Source of the DNA: an uncultured Anaerolineaceae bacterium
GTDB lineage: Bacteria > Chloroflexota > Anaerolineae > Anaerolineales > Anaerolineaceae
Direction: 5' to 3'
DNA: 64,000 nucleotides
Assembly (NCBI GenBank): GCA_937897615.1
Contig: CALCNO010000032.1
Coordinates: 1 to 64,000 of the forward strand
A program made the translations under genes and the position numbers. The notes beneath the pieces were generated by a model. The model was not told the origin of the DNA, did not search any database, and worked only from the letters and a program-made list of their open reading frames with translations. This document shows positions 1 through 9,496 of this stretch, piece by piece. Position 1 is the stretch's first letter. Every line of letters begins with the position of its first letter.

Positions 1-190
1 TTCCGCCAGCGAGTTCAACGGTGCCAGGCAGGGAGGCAATGGCTACGACCTCGGTCATAAAGTCAGTATCGCCGGAGACCGGGGTGACGGTAGGATCATC
101 CCCCGGTGCGGCTTTGGCGGTAACGAAAGAGCCGAGGAGCAGAGCCACCACAAGCAGCCCGCTTAATAACGGTAGAACGAACTTTTTCAT
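1..190 (-). CDS. Secreted protein, N-terminal part only (paralogue of the next gene)
   Basis: The gene runs off the left edge; only about 63 codons are present, reading leftwards from the ATG at 188-190, which has a GGAGGG ribosome-binding site just upstream. The product starts with a basic MKK, a hydrophobic stretch and a cleavage-like AKA|APGDDP junction, so it is exported by Sec. The mature start (APGDDPTVTPVSGD) is nearly the same as that of the gene at 356-1156, so these are tandem paralogues. The family is not recognised. Confidence 0.75.
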   Translation of the reverse strand, partial: MKKFVLPLLSGLLVVALLLGSFVTAKAAPGDDPTVTPVSGDTDFMTEVVAIASLPGTVELAGG

Positions 191-290
191 TTTTCCCTCC
201 GGAATAAAATTGGATAATTAGTAGTGTAGTGAATTTTGTAAAAAAATCAATAAAAAAAGAATGATTTATGTTGATTTAATGTGGAGAAAC

Positions 291-320
291 AAAACAGGAG
301 GTTAAAAAGCCTCCTGTTTT
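291..320 (-). terminator. Intrinsic terminator of the secreted-protein gene
   Basis: A perfect 11-bp inverted repeat (AAAACAGGAGG / CCTCCTGTTTT) with an 8-nt loop lies 36 nt past the stop of the 356-1156 gene. The stem ends in a T run on both strands, so it could work in either direction. It separates the two paralogues, which suggests separate transcription. Confidence 0.8.
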
Positions 321-355
321 ATAACGTGAACGCGAATTCGAAAACGTGTTTTTGG

Positions 356-1156
356 CTATCCTTCAGCCGGTGCCTCGAACGAGATCTGCATAATCTTGGA
401 ACAGCCAGCAGCGGTTACCTGCAGGGTTACGGTCACAGGGCCGTCTACTGCAAAGTTTGATGAGACAAAGTCGGCATCACCGCTTACCTCGTTGCCAACC
501 GTAGCATTGGCCACGCTGTTGAAGCCGGAGTAGTTTTCAGACGGGTCGGCACTAACAAAGGTAAGGACAGCAGGAGTACCGAAGGCCAGATTGTGCAGGT
601 GCACATAGAAATAGGGGCCTCCTTCATCAGAGTCGTTGCTCAATGACCACTCTGCGGTCAGGGAGGCACAATAACTGGGGAGTTTGTCGGGGTCGGCGAC
701 GTACTTGATAAAGGCGTAGGTGCCATCACCAGCAACACTGGCGCAGGCCAGGGTGGTGGTGGATTCTTCAGACGTGCTGAAGGTGGTGGGGAGCAAGACC
801 CATTTGCTGCCGTTCCAAACACCCACCTTGCCGCCCCAGCCCTGGTTGAGGGCTACCGTGGAGAGGCTAAAGCAGGCGCTGGCCTTGCCGGCGTCCAGGC
901 CCATCACTCTTACACCTGCACCGTCGAACTGCGTCTCGCCTTCAGTGAAGCCCACCGGGGCAAACATCTGGCTGGCGAGCACTACACTGCCGGGCAATGC
1001 AGGAACGGGAACGACCTCAGTGGTGAATTCCGCGTCGCCAGAGACAGGGGTGACCACCGGATCGTCTCCGGGCGCAGCAAGGGCGCTGCCGGTGACACTG
1101 AACAGAAGAACAAGGACAAGCACGAGCGAGACTACTGGAAGAAAATTCTTTTTCAA
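356..1156 (-). CDS. Secreted protein of unknown function
   Basis: A 266-residue exported protein. It has a signal peptide (MKK, hydrophobic core, cleavage near ALA|APGDD) and no lipobox. The mature part is rich in Gly, Ser, Thr and Val, which suggests a beta-sandwich surface domain, and has scattered cysteines (ACFSL, ACASV, SYCASL, AGCSK) that could form disulfides. The start is TTG at 1154-1156, preceded by GGAGG at good spacing. The residues after the signal match the truncated gene at 1-190. I do not recognise a family; a cell-surface or structural role is a guess. Confidence 0.7.
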   Translation of the reverse strand: MKKNFLPVVSLVLVLVLLFSVTGSALAAPGDDPVVTPVSGDAEFTTEVVPVPALPGSVVLASQMFAPVGFTEGETQFDGAGVRVMGLDAGKASACFSLSTVALNQGWGGKVGVWNGSKWVLLPTTFSTSEESTTTLACASVAGDGTYAFIKYVADPDKLPSYCASLTAEWSLSNDSDEGGPYFYVHLHNLAFGTPAVLTFVSADPSENYSGFNSVANATVGNEVSGDADFVSSNFAVDGPVTVTLQVTAAGCSKIMQISFEAPAEG

Positions 1157-1341
1157 TCTAACCTCCGCTATAATAAGATAAAATAGACTAAATTACTCCA
1201 ATATAATAACATGAGAATCCTGAAATACAAGCGGGTAGTTTCTATTTTGCCGTAGGGCAATTTTACTCAGGCAGCTTTTCACCCTGCCTGGCGTGATAGA
1301 ATATCCAGCGCAATTTATCTCATCAAAGGATCCCACTATTC

Positions 1342-3477
1342 ATGCCAGACTTTGCAAAATCCATCGCCGAAACCCTCTCGCTGAAGCCCACCCAGGTACA
1401 GGCTGCCATTGAACTGCTGGATGGCGGCGCCACCATCCCGTTCATTGCCCGTTATCGCAAGGAAGCCACCGGCACGCTGGACGAAGAGCAACTGCGCAAC
1501 CTTCAGTCGCTGCTGGAGAAGGGGCGTGCGCTGGAAGAGCGCCGCGCTGCCGTGATCGCCTCGGTGGAGGAACAGGGCAAGATGACCCCGGAATTGCTGG
1601 AGAAGTTCGCCGCCGCCGAAACCCTGACCGCGCTGGAAGACCTTTACGCTCCCTACAAACCCAAACGGCGCACGCGCGCTTCCATTGCCCGCGAGAAGGG
1701 CCTGCAAGGGCTGGCGAATTTCATCCTCACCCAGGCGCGCACCCCCGGCGATGCGCAAAAGACGGCAGCCGGGTTCCTCAATGAACAGGTGCCCACGGTG
1801 GAAGAAGCCCTGGCCGGCGCGCGCGATATTGTCGCCGAGACCATCAGCGACCATGCCGAGGTGCGTGCCTCTACGCGCCGCAAGGCGATGCAATTTGGTG
1901 TGCTCTCCAGTGAGAAGATCGAAGATGCGGTGGACGAGAAGGCCGTCTACGAGACTTACTACCAGTTCACCGGCCAGGTGAGCCGCCTGCGCCCGCACCA
2001 GGTGCTGGCGATCAACCGCGGCGAAAAAGAAAAGGTGCTGCGGGTGAGGCTGGCAATGGAAGAAAAGGACTGGAAGAGTTCCATGGTGGATTACTTCCGC
2101 CCGGATCTGCGCTCGCCTTTCTGCGCGGAGCTGGAAGCTGCGCTCTACGATGCCGCCGAGCGCCTGCTGCTGCCGGCGATTGAACGCGACGTGCGCCGCG
2201 AATTGACCGTGGCCGCCGAGACCCATGCCATCAAAGTGTTTGCCGCCAACCTCAAGGCGCTGCTGGGGCAGCCGCCCCTGGCCGGGCACACCGTGCTGGG
2301 GTTGGACCCGGGCTTTCGCACCGGCACCAAGCTGGCGGTGGTTGGTCCCACCGGCAAACTGCTGGACACCGGCACCATTTACCCGCATGAACCGCAGCGC
2401 CAATGGAAAGAATCCAAAGAAAAGCTCAAGGCGCTGATTGAAAAGCACAAGATCACGCTCATCTCCATTGGCAACGGCACTGCCAGCCGCGAGACTGAGC
2501 AACTGGCCGCCGAACTGACGCGCGAGATGCCCGCCGTGCGTTACCTCATCACCAACGAGGCCGGCGCTTCGGTGTATTCGGCCAGCCCGCTGGCACGTGC
2601 CGAAATGCCCGACCTGGATGTCTCCATCCGCGGAGCGGTCTCGATCGCGCGCCGTGTGCAGGACCCGCTGGCAGAGCTGGTGAAGATCGACCCGCGCTCC
2701 ATTGGTGTGGGCATGTACCAGCATGATGTCGACCAGGCCGAGCTGGAAGCCTCCCTCACCGGCGTGGTGGAGGATGTGGTCAACCGTGTGGGCGTGGATG
2801 TGAACACCGCCTCGCCTGCGCTGCTGGGCTATGTTTCAGGCATTGGCGGCAGGCTGGCCGAGAAGATCGTGGCTTACCGTGATGAAAAAGGTGTCTTTGC
2901 TGACCGCGAGGCCATCCGCGAAGTCCCCGGGCTGGGGCCCAAAGCCTACGAACAGTGCGCAGGCTTCTTGCGCATCCGCGGCGGCAGCAATCCGCTGGAT
3001 GCCAGTGCCATCCATCCCGAAAGCTATGCCATTGCCCATGCCGTGCTGGAGTATGCCGGCGTCAGAGCCGATGCCCCGCAGGAGGAACGCCGCAAGGCCG
3101 TCAGTGCGCTCAGCGCCCGCCCGGTGGTTGAACTGGCCGCGGAGATCGGCTGCGGCGCGCCCACCCTGGCGGACATTCTGGAACAGCTGGTGCGCCCCGG
3201 GCGCGATCCGCGCGAGGACACCCCGGCGCCCATCCTGCGCACCGATGTGCTCAAGATGGAAGATTTAACTCCCGGCATGCGCCTCAAGGGCACCGTGCGC
3301 AACGTGGTGGACTTTGGCATCTTCATCGACATTGGCGTCAAGCAGGATGGCCTGCTGCACCGCACCCAGGTTCCTGCCGGCATGTCCATGCAGGTGGGCG
3401 ATATTGTAGAAGTGAGCATTATCAAGGTGGAAGCCGAGCGTGGCCGCATCTCATTGGGGATGGAAAGCGGAAGGTAG
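1342..3477 (+). CDS. tex: Tex-family RNA-binding transcriptional accessory protein
   Basis: At 711 residues this is close to the usual Tex length. Regions in order: helical Tex N-terminus (residues 1-190, with PFIARYRKEATG, diagnostic of the family), a YqgF/RuvX-like fold (about 317-440, LGLDPGFRTGTKLAVVG), helix-hairpin-helix repeats (about 476-553, YVSGIGGRLAEKIVAYR and VPGLGPKAYEQ) and a C-terminal S1 RNA-binding domain (about 642-709, GTVRNVVDFGIFIDIG). Tex is a cytoplasmic nucleic-acid-binding protein linked to transcription and RNA metabolism. It stands alone, divergent from the secreted-protein gene. The identification is secure. Confidence 0.96.
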   Translation: MPDFAKSIAETLSLKPTQVQAAIELLDGGATIPFIARYRKEATGTLDEEQLRNLQSLLEKGRALEERRAAVIASVEEQGKMTPELLEKFAAAETLTALEDLYAPYKPKRRTRASIAREKGLQGLANFILTQARTPGDAQKTAAGFLNEQVPTVEEALAGARDIVAETISDHAEVRASTRRKAMQFGVLSSEKIEDAVDEKAVYETYYQFTGQVSRLRPHQVLAINRGEKEKVLRVRLAMEEKDWKSSMVDYFRPDLRSPFCAELEAALYDAAERLLLPAIERDVRRELTVAAETHAIKVFAANLKALLGQPPLAGHTVLGLDPGFRTGTKLAVVGPTGKLLDTGTIYPHEPQRQWKESKEKLKALIEKHKITLISIGNGTASRETEQLAAELTREMPAVRYLITNEAGASVYSASPLARAEMPDLDVSIRGAVSIARRVQDPLAELVKIDPRSIGVGMYQHDVDQAELEASLTGVVEDVVNRVGVDVNTASPALLGYVSGIGGRLAEKIVAYRDEKGVFADREAIREVPGLGPKAYEQCAGFLRIRGGSNPLDASAIHPESYAIAHAVLEYAGVRADAPQEERRKAVSALSARPVVELAAEIGCGAPTLADILEQLVRPGRDPREDTPAPILRTDVLKMEDLTPGMRLKGTVRNVVDFGIFIDIGVKQDGLLHRTQVPAGMSMQVGDIVEVSIIKVEAERGRISLGMESGR

Positions 3478-3575
3478 CCGGTTCACGGGCCGCATTTTTC
3501 ACCGCAACTTTGCCCGGTCTCTTCCGTATAATATAGAGAAAGGAACGCGGAGTTCCCCGCGCTTCGGAGACAGCT

Positions 3576-4703
3576 ATGTTTGAACCCGGCAGATATTTAC
3601 AGCGTGCGCTACAAATTGTCTGGAATTATAAAGTTCTGTGGGTCTTTGCCTTCCTCATCGCGCTTTTTGGCGGCGGTGGCAGCGGGGCGCCCAGTTTTAA
3701 TTACCGGTTTGGCGGTAATTCCAATCCCACTGAGATCCGCGATTTTGGCCAATTGGGGCAAAACTCGCCAGAAATGCAAAAGGTGTTTGATTGGTTTGAG
3801 CAGAATGTGACGCCCCTGTTTGCCACCCAGGCCAAGGCGATCACTACCGTGCTGATTGGTATCGCAATTCTTATTGGCCTGATGCTCATCTTTGGCTTAA
3901 TTGCTGCGCTGGTGCGTTATCCGGCAGAAACAGCGGTTTTGCGCATGGTAGATGAGCACGAACGCAGCGGCGCAAAGCTGCGCTTTAGAGAAGGGTGGAA
4001 GCTGGGATGGAACCACCGCGCCTGGCGCATGTTCCTGGTGGATTTGCTCATTGGTACACCGGCGTTTGCCCTGTTTGCCTTCCTCTTTGGCGGGCTGGCG
4101 ATCTACATGTTCGCCAACAGTGACCGCCTTGAGGCGGCCATGACCCCCGGTTTTGTGGTTTGGATCATTGTGGCATTCTTCCTGATGATGGGGCTGAGTT
4201 TTTTGATGCTGGTAGTGAGCCTGGTGCGCCAATACATCGTGCGCAAAATTGCATTAGAAGATGCCGGCGTCTGGGAAGGTTTCCGCCAGGGTTGGGATAT
4301 GTTCAAGAAAAGCCTTAAGCATACCATCCTCACCTGGCTGATCCTGCTGGGGATTGGTATCGGTGTAGGCATTGCCATGGTACTGGTGATGGTCATCCTT
4401 ATCCCGGCGTATGCGCTGCTGGCCATCCCCGGAGCTGTGGTTGCAGCCATCCCGGCGTTGATCGGGTATGCGATCACAGCGCTCTTCTCCGGGCCGGTGC
4501 TGCCGTGGATCATTGCCGCGGCGCTGGGCCTGCCATTGTTCTTCCTGGTGGTATTCTCGCCGCTCACTTTGGTCAACGGGGTTTACGTTGTCTTCGGCCT
4601 CAATGTCTGGACGCTGCTCTACCGCGACAGGGTCGCTTCACTGGCAGCGCAGCAGGTAGTGCCGCCCCTGCCGGGCGAAGTTCCGCCGCTGCCGCCGCAG
4701 TAA
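3576..4703 (+). CDS. Multi-pass membrane protein, function unknown
   Basis: A 375-residue integral membrane protein with about six hydrophobic segments (near residues 20-35, 90-115, 150-175, 190-215, 245-275 and 285-330) and a proline-rich tail. The layout resembles the DUF4013/DUF975-like group, with soluble loops such as EDAGVWEGFRQGWDMFKKSL between helices and an RYLQRALQIVWNYKVLWVF start. A TATAAT box lies at 3527-3532, 44 nt before the ATG. It is followed by its own terminator and so is monocistronic. The biochemical role is unknown. Confidence 0.7.
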   Translation: MFEPGRYLQRALQIVWNYKVLWVFAFLIALFGGGGSGAPSFNYRFGGNSNPTEIRDFGQLGQNSPEMQKVFDWFEQNVTPLFATQAKAITTVLIGIAILIGLMLIFGLIAALVRYPAETAVLRMVDEHERSGAKLRFREGWKLGWNHRAWRMFLVDLLIGTPAFALFAFLFGGLAIYMFANSDRLEAAMTPGFVVWIIVAFFLMMGLSFLMLVVSLVRQYIVRKIALEDAGVWEGFRQGWDMFKKSLKHTILTWLILLGIGIGVGIAMVLVMVILIPAYALLAIPGAVVAAIPALIGYAITALFSGPVLPWIIAAALGLPLFFLVVFSPLTLVNGVYVVFGLNVWTLLYRDRVASLAAQQVVPPLPGEVPPLPPQ

Positions 4704-5029
4704 AGAGAACCTTCACGATTAAAGACACAGGAGTGGCGCGTCTCGGGGCCACTCCTGTTTTCTTGGCAGGGCCGGGGGAAATATCTTCGCCCTACCTGGC
4801 GGTAAGCATGTATCCGGTGGGGTTACCAGCGTTTGGAGATTTCAACTGATCTTTGAATCAAACAACCCTTTTGAATAACCCACCCTCTATTTTACGGTAT
4901 AACCCGAAAGATGTATTAAAAAAGTGTGGAGGAACTTTGCAGAAAAAGGGAATAACCGGCAAATCGGAATTTGGCCCAAATCGACTTAATCCAAAACGGA
5001 TATTGGTGATACACTAAAAGTTCACGTTT
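4704..5029. other. Intergenic stretch of 326 bases
   Basis: It contains the terminator at 4727-4761 and otherwise no supported gene. The right half is AT-richer and presumably holds the promoter of the ABC exporter pair; a TATAAC at about 4895 and a TACACT at about 5010 are weak -10 candidates without a convincing -35. Confidence 0.5.
4727..4761 (+). terminator. Intrinsic terminator after the membrane protein gene
   Basis: An 11-bp perfect stem (ACAGGAGTGGC / GCCACTCCTGT) with a 10-nt loop, followed by TTTT, 23 nt past the stop codon. Confidence 0.8.
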
Positions 5030-6787
5030 ATGGCTACCGAATCCGCTGAATTTACCCTGCCAAAACAATACACTACCGACCGCCGCACCCCGGCGCGCTG
5101 GGTGATTTCTCATTCCCTGCGCATCTGGCCGATCCTGCTGACAGCGGTGATCGGGGCGCTGGGTAATGCCGGCCTGCTTTCCATCATCCAGGTGCAGGTG
5201 GGGACGGCGTTCAACGTGGTGGTGGCGCCCACTTTCGATGCCGCTGCTCTCACCCACATCACGTCAATCATCCTGCTGTGCGCCCTGGGGCGCGGGGTGC
5301 TGCAATTTGCGCGCAATTTTGGCTTTGAGTTTGCCGCGCAGGTGGTGGAGCGCAATGTGCGCCGCGAGTTGTATACCAACCTCATCGGCAAGTCCATGAC
5401 CTTCCACAACCTGCAGCCGGTAGGAGATACCATGGCGCGCGCCACCAATGACGTGCGCGAAGTGAACTTCCTCTTTAGCCCCGGGCTGAACATGGTCATC
5501 GGCTCGCTGACCTTTTTGATCTTCCCGTTGGTGGCTGCGCCGCGCTACGCCGCTGAATTGATGCTGGTGCCGTCCATCTTCATCGTGCTTTATTTCATCA
5601 CCCTGCGCGTGTACATGCGCGGGCTGGCGCCCATCACCGAAGAGGTGCGCGAATCCTTTGGCGCGCTCAACATCCGCCTGGCAGAATCGCTGGACGGCGT
5701 GGAGACGGTGAAAGGCTCGGCGCAGGAGATAGCCGAGATCGCGCTCTTCAAGAACAACGTGCGCCGCTACAAGGACGCCGCAGTGGCCCAGGGCAAGAAG
5801 GAAGCGCGTTTTCTGCCCCTGCTGCTCTACGGCATTGCCCTGGCGGCTGGCCTGATGCACGCGCTGCTGCTCTTCCGCGCCGGCAGGATTGACATTGGTT
5901 CTGTGGTGGGCTACTTTGGCCTGCTGATGATGCTGGACTTCCCTACCTTTGCCTCGCTGTGGGCGTATTCGCGCATTTCGCTGGGGCTGGCAGGCGCCAA
6001 GCGCATTCTGGAATTGATGAACCGCGAGAACAACCTGGACCAGAATGCCCGCGGCTACTCTCAGCCGATGCAGGGTGAGGTGGAGTTCCGCGATGTGTGC
6101 TTCCGCTACGAGAACGGCGACCCGGTGCTGGAACATGTGTCCTTCAAGGTGAAACCCGGGCAGACGGTGGCGATTGTAGGGCAGACCGGCTCCGGCAAAA
6201 CCTCGCTGGCGCGCCTGGTTAACCGCACCTACGACGTGAGCTGCGGGCAGGTGCTGGTGGATGGCGTGGACGTGCGCGACTGGAACCTGGAAAACCTGCG
6301 CCGCAGTATTTCCATCATTGAGCAGGATATCTTCCTCTTCTCGCGCAGCATCGCTGAGAACATTGCCTTTGGCAAACCCGGCGCCACGCAGCAAGAGATC
6401 GAGGCGGCCGCAAAAGCCGCCCAGGCGGACGAGTTCATCGCCAGCTTTGCCGATGGCTACAACACCGTCATCGGCGAGCGCGGGGTCACCCTTTCCGGCG
6501 GGCAGCGGCAGCGCCTGGCTCTGGCACGCGCCTTCCTCACCGACCCGCGCATCCTCATGCTGGATGATTCCACCAGCGCCATTGACTCGGCCACCGAGGA
6601 CAAGATCCAGCAGGCGATTTACTCGGCGGCGCGCGGGCGTACCACCTTTATCATCACCCACCGCCTCTCGCAGATCCGCTGGGCAGACCTGATCCTGGTG
6701 ATCCGCGGCGGCAAACTTTCTGCTTCCGGCACGCATGAAGAGCTGATGAAAACCAGCGAGGCGTACAGGAAAATCTTTAGCGAATGA
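5030..6787 (+). CDS. ABC exporter half-transporter, subunit with the degenerate Walker B
   Basis: A 585-residue fusion of an ABC type-I exporter membrane domain (residues 1-320, six helices) and an ATPase domain. Visible motifs: Walker A GQTGSGKTS near residue 384, signature LSGGQRQR near 488, Walker B LMLDDSTSAID near 510 and H-loop ITHRLS. The catalytic glutamate after Walker B is Asp here. This is typical of the subunit that supplies the non-hydrolytic site in heterodimeric exporters (TM287/288, BmrCD type). The partner starts 32 nt downstream and has the complementary changes. The substrate (drug, lipid or peptide) cannot be told from sequence. No clear ribosome-binding site precedes the ATG. 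Confidence 0.93.
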   Translation: MATESAEFTLPKQYTTDRRTPARWVISHSLRIWPILLTAVIGALGNAGLLSIIQVQVGTAFNVVVAPTFDAAALTHITSIILLCALGRGVLQFARNFGFEFAAQVVERNVRRELYTNLIGKSMTFHNLQPVGDTMARATNDVREVNFLFSPGLNMVIGSLTFLIFPLVAAPRYAAELMLVPSIFIVLYFITLRVYMRGLAPITEEVRESFGALNIRLAESLDGVETVKGSAQEIAEIALFKNNVRRYKDAAVAQGKKEARFLPLLLYGIALAAGLMHALLLFRAGRIDIGSVVGYFGLLMMLDFPTFASLWAYSRISLGLAGAKRILELMNRENNLDQNARGYSQPMQGEVEFRDVCFRYENGDPVLEHVSFKVKPGQTVAIVGQTGSGKTSLARLVNRTYDVSCGQVLVDGVDVRDWNLENLRRSISIIEQDIFLFSRSIAENIAFGKPGATQQEIEAAAKAAQADEFIASFADGYNTVIGERGVTLSGGQRQRLALARAFLTDPRILMLDDSTSAIDSATEDKIQQAIYSAARGRTTFIITHRLSQIRWADLILVIRGGKLSASGTHEELMKTSEAYRKIFSE

Positions 6788-6819
6788 TCCGCGTGGACTC
6801 TTTTCGATTTTAGGGAATT

Positions 6820-8634
6820 ATGGGCTTTTTTGACGGACTTGATGCAGAAAAATACGACCGCACCTATTCAGATAAGGCGCTGGTTAAACGCATCTTCAGC
6901 TATTTCAAGCCGCAGTGGAAACGCCTGGCCGGTGTGAGCGCATTGACGCTGCTCATCGCCGGTTCCGGCTCGCTGCTGCCGATCATCGTTTCGCGCGGCG
7001 TGGACCTGCTGGAAGGCGTGCCGCAATTGTGGCAGCTCCTGATGGTGGGCGGGGCGGTGCTGGTGATTGGCCTGGCGGTCTGGTTCTTCAACTGGGGGCT
7101 GCGCCGCCTGATGGCCATTACCATTGCCGAGGTTGTGGCGGCACTGGCTACGGATGCCTACTCGGCCTCGGTGGAGCACGACCTTTCCTTCTACGACGAG
7201 TTCCCCTCCGGCAAGATCGTCTCGCGCATCACCTCCGATACGCGCGATTTTGGCGAGCTGGTCTCGCTGGTGACGGACGTCTCCTCGCAGATCGTGGAAG
7301 CGGGCATTCTGGCGGTGGTGCTGTTTTCCATTGAATGGCAGCTGACGCTGTACATTTTTGCCCTCATCCCCATTGTGACCGTGTTTGCCGTGGTGTACCG
7401 CACCATTGCACGCAAGGCCACGCGCCAGGGGTTCCGCGCCATGGCCAATGTCAATTCCACCATCAAGGAAACCATCAGCGGCATTGCCGTGGCCAAAAAC
7501 TTCCGCCAGGAAGCCAGTATCTACAACGAGTTCATGGACGCCAACAACACCTCCTACTCCGTCAACGTGCGCCGCGGGCTGGCGCTGGCAGTGGTCTTCC
7601 CCACGCTTAACGCGCTGGCGGGCGTGGCTACCGGCGTGATGGTGTACACCGGCGGCCTCAGCGCCGTGCAGGGCATCGTCAGCGTGGGGGCGTGGTACCT
7701 CTTCATCCTCAGCCTGGACCGCTTCCTCTTCCCCATTATGAATATCACCTCCTTCTGGACCTCCATCCAGAACGGCCTGTCTGCTTCTGAACGTGTGTTC
7801 GCCCTCATTGACACCCCCACGCGTGTGGTGCAAACAGCCAACGACCCGGTGCCGCCGCTTAAGGGTGAGATTGTCTTCGATCACCTGTCTTTCCATTACA
7901 AAGAGAGCGAGCAGATTCTGGACGGCTTTAACCTCCGGATCGCCGCCGGCGAGAACCTGGCGATTGTGGGCCACACCGGCGCAGGCAAAACTTCCATTGC
8001 CAAGCTGATCGCGCGCTTTTACGAGTTCCAGTCCGGGCGGCTGCTGGTGGACGGGCACGACATCCGCTCCTTTGACCTAGCGGATTACCGCCGCCACCTG
8101 GGGGTGGTCTCGCAGGTGCCCTTCCTCTTTTCGGGCACGGTGGAAGAGAACATCCGCTACGCGCGCCCCGATGTGAAGCAGGAGGAGATCCTCTCGCTGG
8201 CGCGCAAGATCGGCAACGGAGAATGGCTGGAGACCCTGCCGCAGGGTCTGGCCAGTGAGGTCGGTGAGCGCGGCGCGCGCCTCTCGATGGGGCAGCGCCA
8301 GTTGGTCTCGCTGATGCGTGTGCTGGTGCAGCAGCCTGGTATTTTCATTCTGGATGAAGCCACCGCCAGCATTGACCCCTTCACCGAATGGCAGATTCAG
8401 CAGGCGCTCAATCTCATCCTGCAGCAATCCACCAGCATCCTCATTGCGCACCGCCTTTCTACCGTACGCAGCGCCGACCGCATCATCGTCATGGATCACG
8501 GTGCGATCATCGAGGAAGGCAACCATCAGAGCCTGCTGGCAGCCGGCGGGCACTATGCCACGCTGTACAATACCTACTTCCGCCATCAGAGCCTGGAGTA
8601 TGTGGAAAAGGCGCGCGAGCTGGCGGCTAAATAG
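6820..8634 (+). CDS. ABC exporter half-transporter, subunit with the catalytic glutamate
   Basis: A 604-residue partner of the preceding gene with the same membrane-ATPase layout. Walker A is GHTGAGKTS (about residue 383), the signature is altered to LSMGQRQ (about 488), Walker B is ILDEATASID with the normal glutamate (about 512), and the H-loop is IAHRLS. An altered signature in one subunit and an altered Walker B in the other put both defects in the same composite ATP site, so the pair should form an obligate heterodimer with one active site. The family exports drugs, lipids or peptides; the substrate is unknown. Confidence 0.93.
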   Translation: MGFFDGLDAEKYDRTYSDKALVKRIFSYFKPQWKRLAGVSALTLLIAGSGSLLPIIVSRGVDLLEGVPQLWQLLMVGGAVLVIGLAVWFFNWGLRRLMAITIAEVVAALATDAYSASVEHDLSFYDEFPSGKIVSRITSDTRDFGELVSLVTDVSSQIVEAGILAVVLFSIEWQLTLYIFALIPIVTVFAVVYRTIARKATRQGFRAMANVNSTIKETISGIAVAKNFRQEASIYNEFMDANNTSYSVNVRRGLALAVVFPTLNALAGVATGVMVYTGGLSAVQGIVSVGAWYLFILSLDRFLFPIMNITSFWTSIQNGLSASERVFALIDTPTRVVQTANDPVPPLKGEIVFDHLSFHYKESEQILDGFNLRIAAGENLAIVGHTGAGKTSIAKLIARFYEFQSGRLLVDGHDIRSFDLADYRRHLGVVSQVPFLFSGTVEENIRYARPDVKQEEILSLARKIGNGEWLETLPQGLASEVGERGARLSMGQRQLVSLMRVLVQQPGIFILDEATASIDPFTEWQIQQALNLILQQSTSILIAHRLSTVRSADRIIVMDHGAIIEEGNHQSLLAAGGHYATLYNTYFRHQSLEYVEKARELAAK

Positions 8635-8635
8635 G

Positions 8636-8664
8636 TTGTTTCTCACCATAGAATCGGATATACT
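8636..8664 (+). promoter_or_regulatory. Sigma-70-type promoter of the LamG-like lipoprotein gene
   Basis: TTGTTT (8636-8641), a 17-nt spacer, and TATACT (8659-8664), placed 25 nt before the ATG, with GGAGG at normal spacing to the start. Position and spacing are seen directly; activity is inferred. Confidence 0.6.
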
Positions 8665-8689
8665 AAGTCAAATTTGATCGGAGGAAACG

Positions 8690-9358
8690 ATGAAAAAAAG
8701 CGTAATGTTCTTATCCCTCGTAATTGTTCTTGCTTTGGCGCTGTCGGGCTGCAGCATGCTCGAGCAGTTCCTGCCCTCAAGCTCAGATAAGGGTTCCACC
8801 AGCACCGAATCCGATGTGCTCTTTGAGGACGATTTCTCCAAAACCTCCAGCGGCTGGGACCGCACCACCGGCGATACCGGCAGCACCGATTACGGCGATG
8901 GCGATTACCAGATTCTGGTGAACGAGACCCAGTACGATATGTGGGCCAACCCCGGCAAGAGCTTCACCGATGTGAGCGTTGAGGTGGATGCCGTGATGGT
9001 CGGCGGCCCCGAGGACAATGACTTTGGCCTGATCTGCCGCTACCAGGATGTGAGCAATTATTACTTTGGCATCATCTCCAGCGATGGCTACTATGCCATT
9101 GGCTATGTCAAGGACGGTACCCAAAACCTGTTCAGTGATAGCCTGGAATTCTCCGATGCCATCAAGCAGGGGTACGAGAACAACCGCGTGCGCCTTGACT
9201 GCGTGGGCGATACCCTGACGTTGTACGTCAACGGCACCCAGCTTACCCAGGCCTTTGACAGCGACTTTACCAACGGGGATGTTGGGCTGATGGCCGGCAC
9301 TTTTGATACTGTCGGAACGAAGATCTCATTCGACAACTTTGTGGTGAAGAAACCGTAA
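8690..9358 (+). CDS. Lipoprotein with a LamG/DUF1080-like beta-sandwich domain
   Basis: A 222-residue lipoprotein. The signal ends in the lipobox LSGC (Cys at residue 21), followed by a short Ser/Thr linker and one domain starting VLFEDDFSKTSSGWDR and ending ISFDNFVVKK. That pattern (a DDF..W start, YYFGI and LYVNG strands, FDNF end) is the concanavalin-like fold seen in LamG and 3-keto-disaccharide hydrolase families, usually carbohydrate-binding. The gene at 28598 carries a similar domain. It is monocistronic, with promoter at 8636-8664 and terminator at 9394-9428. The ligand is unknown. Confidence 0.8.
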   Translation: MKKSVMFLSLVIVLALALSGCSMLEQFLPSSSDKGSTSTESDVLFEDDFSKTSSGWDRTTGDTGSTDYGDGDYQILVNETQYDMWANPGKSFTDVSVEVDAVMVGGPEDNDFGLICRYQDVSNYYFGIISSDGYYAIGYVKDGTQNLFSDSLEFSDAIKQGYENNRVRLDCVGDTLTLYVNGTQLTQAFDSDFTNGDVGLMAGTFDTVGTKISFDNFVVKKP

Positions 9359-9393
9359 GTTTTTCGCGCTCTACCTGAAAGTTGGAAGCCCAT

Positions 9394-9428
9394 AACAGGG
9401 GCGGCTTGTTGGCCGCCTCTGTTTTTTT
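9394..9428 (+). terminator. Intrinsic terminator after the lipoprotein gene
   Basis: A 12-bp stem with one G-T pair (arms 9394-9405 and 9412-9423), a 6-nt loop, and a run of seven T at 9422-9428. Confidence 0.85.
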
Positions 9429-9496
9429 ATCCCTGTGGAAGGCATAAATCTTGCATCAATGTCTCGGTGAGATCAGCATCTACGAGGTATTTGGGC

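Noticed and set aside
1336..2724. 462-residue open frame antisense to tex
   Set aside because: Lies wholly within tex, is rich in Gly/Gln/His as expected from an antisense frame of high-GC coding DNA, and has no ribosome-binding site.
5264..6736. 490-residue open frame antisense to the first ABC exporter gene
   Set aside because: Shadow frame; the forward strand carries clear ABC motifs over the same bases.
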